Origin: a virus
IMG/VR virus record: IMGVR_UViG_3300044616_000690
Coordinates: 1 to 41,124 of that record
DNA length: 41,124 bases
Reading direction: 5' to 3' (one strand)
Positions 39,946 to 41,124 of this stretch are shown one piece after another. Under the pieces are notes generated by a model, which saw only the letters and a program-made list of their open reading frames with translations, did no database searches and was not told the DNA's origin. Both the position numbers and the translations under genes were made by a program. Every line of letters begins with the position of its first letter. Within the stretch, counting starts at the first letter, position 1.

Positions 39946-41109
39946 TCATTTACTCAAATTTTTATCTGTAATATTTGTGATAGCATTTTTTAGTTGATTG
40001 ACGTAACCTGTGGATCTTAAAAGTTTAAACACCAAATTTTCTGTACTATACTCGCCGCTCTTACTTAATCCAGCTTCTCTCATTTCATACAAACGTTTAA
40101 CTAAACGCTTTAATTTATCTAAATTTTGTTCTTTTATAGCTGTGGAAATAAACGAAACATATTGTTTGTATTTCTTTGTAATAGCATCTTTATCAATCTG
40201 AATGTCTTCTATTTTTGGCTTTTTTACCCATTCATTTTTCATCAAACTATATACAGCTTGACTTCTATTGACCTCTTTAATATCTTGAATGTAAACTTCC
40301 ACTGGATGATTGCCAATTCTAATGTTGTGGTTTTCATTCCATTTGCTTTTTAAGCCATCCACATAATTCTTAACCAGTTCTTCATTTGGATCAATTTTGG
40401 AAAAATCTACAACCAAATGTAAGTCAATATCACTTGTTGGTGTCCAATTATATCCGGCAGTACTACCAAGAAAGTATATATTTTCAAGAGGTACATTCAA
40501 ATCAGTATCTTTGTAAAAAGTATTTGCAATAGTTAATAACTTGTTTAATACATCAGGTTTAATAGCATTTTCAGTAGCCCATATCTCAGGATTTAAAATG
40601 CTATTATAAATTCTATGAGATTCTTTGATACCCAACATTTCTTTTAGTTTATTAATTGTATCTATTGCGCTTTTATGCAATATTGCTTTACCACCAGCTT
40701 TGATAAAATCATTTACATTATCTTCACGGTCATCTATCAAAATACTATCAGGAGTTGCAAACTTTGCTTTTAAATTTCTATGCGGTACCAAATTAGCTTT
40801 AATATCAATATTGTTATTGGCTAACCACTGCTTTTTACCAACATATGCCAAATTGGTAGGCGCATGACTCAATATCTCTACAGGCAAATTTGATACAAAA
40901 TTATAAAGCAATCTGCCATCTTTCATCCAAGGCATACTAGAATAGTATTCAGGACAATTCTTATCTACAAACTTAAATCTATTCTTTTTACCGTGTTCAG
41001 CATCATAAGTTTCAACAGGTACACCACCACTATATCGCTTGAATTGCAATTCCCAATCACTTATCACACCATCCATATCCAAATATATTTTATGTTTATT
41101 AGTAATCAT
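39946..41109 (-). CDS. HAD 5'-nucleotidase-like and Pol-beta-type nucleotidyltransferase fusion
   Basis: A 387-residue two-domain protein. Residues 1-160 are a HAD phosphatase: YLDMDGVISDWE (Asp11, Asp13), ILSHAP, a Lys-containing segment before SILIDDREDNVNDFIKAGGK, close to 5'(3')-deoxyribonucleotidases. Residues 185-290 are a minimal nucleotidyltransferase: GSTAGYNWTPTSDIDLHLVV (Gly215-Ser216, Asp227, Asp229) and a third acidic residue in HPVEVYIQD (Glu271). The last 80 residues are helical (LKRLVKRLYEMREAGLSKSG). The substrates are unknown. It sits upstream of the tail tube gene. A degenerate TATTTATTATAA lies directly before the ATG at the window edge. Confidence 0.82.
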   Translation of the reverse strand: MITNKHKIYLDMDGVISDWELQFKRYSGGVPVETYDAEHGKKNRFKFVDKNCPEYYSSMPWMKDGRLLYNFVSNLPVEILSHAPTNLAYVGKKQWLANNNIDIKANLVPHRNLKAKFATPDSILIDDREDNVNDFIKAGGKAILHKSAIDTINKLKEMLGIKESHRIYNSILNPEIWATENAIKPDVLNKLLTIANTFYKDTDLNVPLENIYFLGSTAGYNWTPTSDIDLHLVVDFSKIDPNEELVKNYVDGLKSKWNENHNIRIGNHPVEVYIQDIKEVNRSQAVYSLMKNEWVKKPKIEDIQIDKDAITKKYKQYVSFISTAIKEQNLDKLKRLVKRLYEMREAGLSKSGEYSTENLVFKLLRSTGYVNQLKNAITNITDKNLSK

Positions 41110-41124
41110 TTATAATAAATAGTA

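Noticed and set aside
1-41124. tRNA genes, CRISPR arrays, insertion sequences, inteins or introns
   Set aside because: None was recognised by eye: no cloverleaf with TTC loop, no spaced repeats, no transposase, and the usual intron/intein hosts (nrdA, nrdB, uvsX, helicase) are uninterrupted.

Overview
The window is part of an AT-rich tailed-phage genome of the T4-like (myovirus) supergroup. Several proteins are recognisable T4 counterparts: tail tube gp19, a gp26-like baseplate/tail chaperone, a gp53-like LysM baseplate protein, a long tape measure, the UvsX recombinase, the gp32 ssDNA-binding protein, the gp41 helicase, RNase H, the gp62 clamp-loader subunit, a gp1-type dNMP kinase and a class Ia NrdA/NrdB pair. 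Divergence from T4 and the accessory genes point to an environmental, probably aquatic phage. The host is not identifiable. Sigma70-like promoters and some strong Shine-Dalgarno sites (AGGAGG before nrdB) suggest a host with conventional sigma70 and SD use. I saw no tRNA, IS element or CRISPR array, and no gene-free stretch longer than about 300 bases.

Layout. Bases 1-5108 (+ strand) hold a tightly coupled operon, cut by the left edge: WbqC-like protein, PIG-L deacetylase, radical SAM enzyme, a probable GT-B protein, a GT2 glycosyltransferase, then three small proteins of which two are membrane proteins (one with a canonical EF-hand loop). Junctions are ATGA overlaps or gaps of 1-2 bases, so it reads as one carbohydrate-modification cassette. 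It meets the rest of the genome tail to tail at 5095-5108. Everything from 5095 to 41109 is on the - strand.

Reading down the - strand from the right: a HAD phosphatase/nucleotidyltransferase fusion, tail tube, an NMNAT-like nucleotidylyltransferase, the gp26-like gene with a start-less +1-frame ORF behind a T7 run (candidate programmed frameshift), tape measure, baseplate/hub genes, an unusual small family A DNA polymerase, a large unknown protein, then gp32-uvsX-rnh-gp41-nrdA-nrdB. An accessory block follows: membrane PAS protein, Lys-rich protein, secreted His-tailed protein, MoxR ATPase plus VWA/HEGSH protein, winged-helix-like regulator, DruA-family protein, tail-fibre-like protein, UV damage endonuclease, small proteins, gp62 and dNMP kinase.

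Regulation. Two promoter-like classes are visible. One is sigma70-like (TTGAC- or TTGTGG, 16-17 bases, often an extended TGG before the -10) upstream of UVDE, the 67-aa gene, MoxR, gp41, the winged-helix gene, the His-tailed gene, gp32 and the polymerase. The other is an 8-mer, TATTTATA in the direction of transcription, just upstream of mostly structural genes; it is the reverse complement of the T4 late-promoter core. The gp32 leader holds a hairpin followed by AU-rich TTAA repeats up to the start codon, resembling the T4 gene 32 autoregulatory operator.
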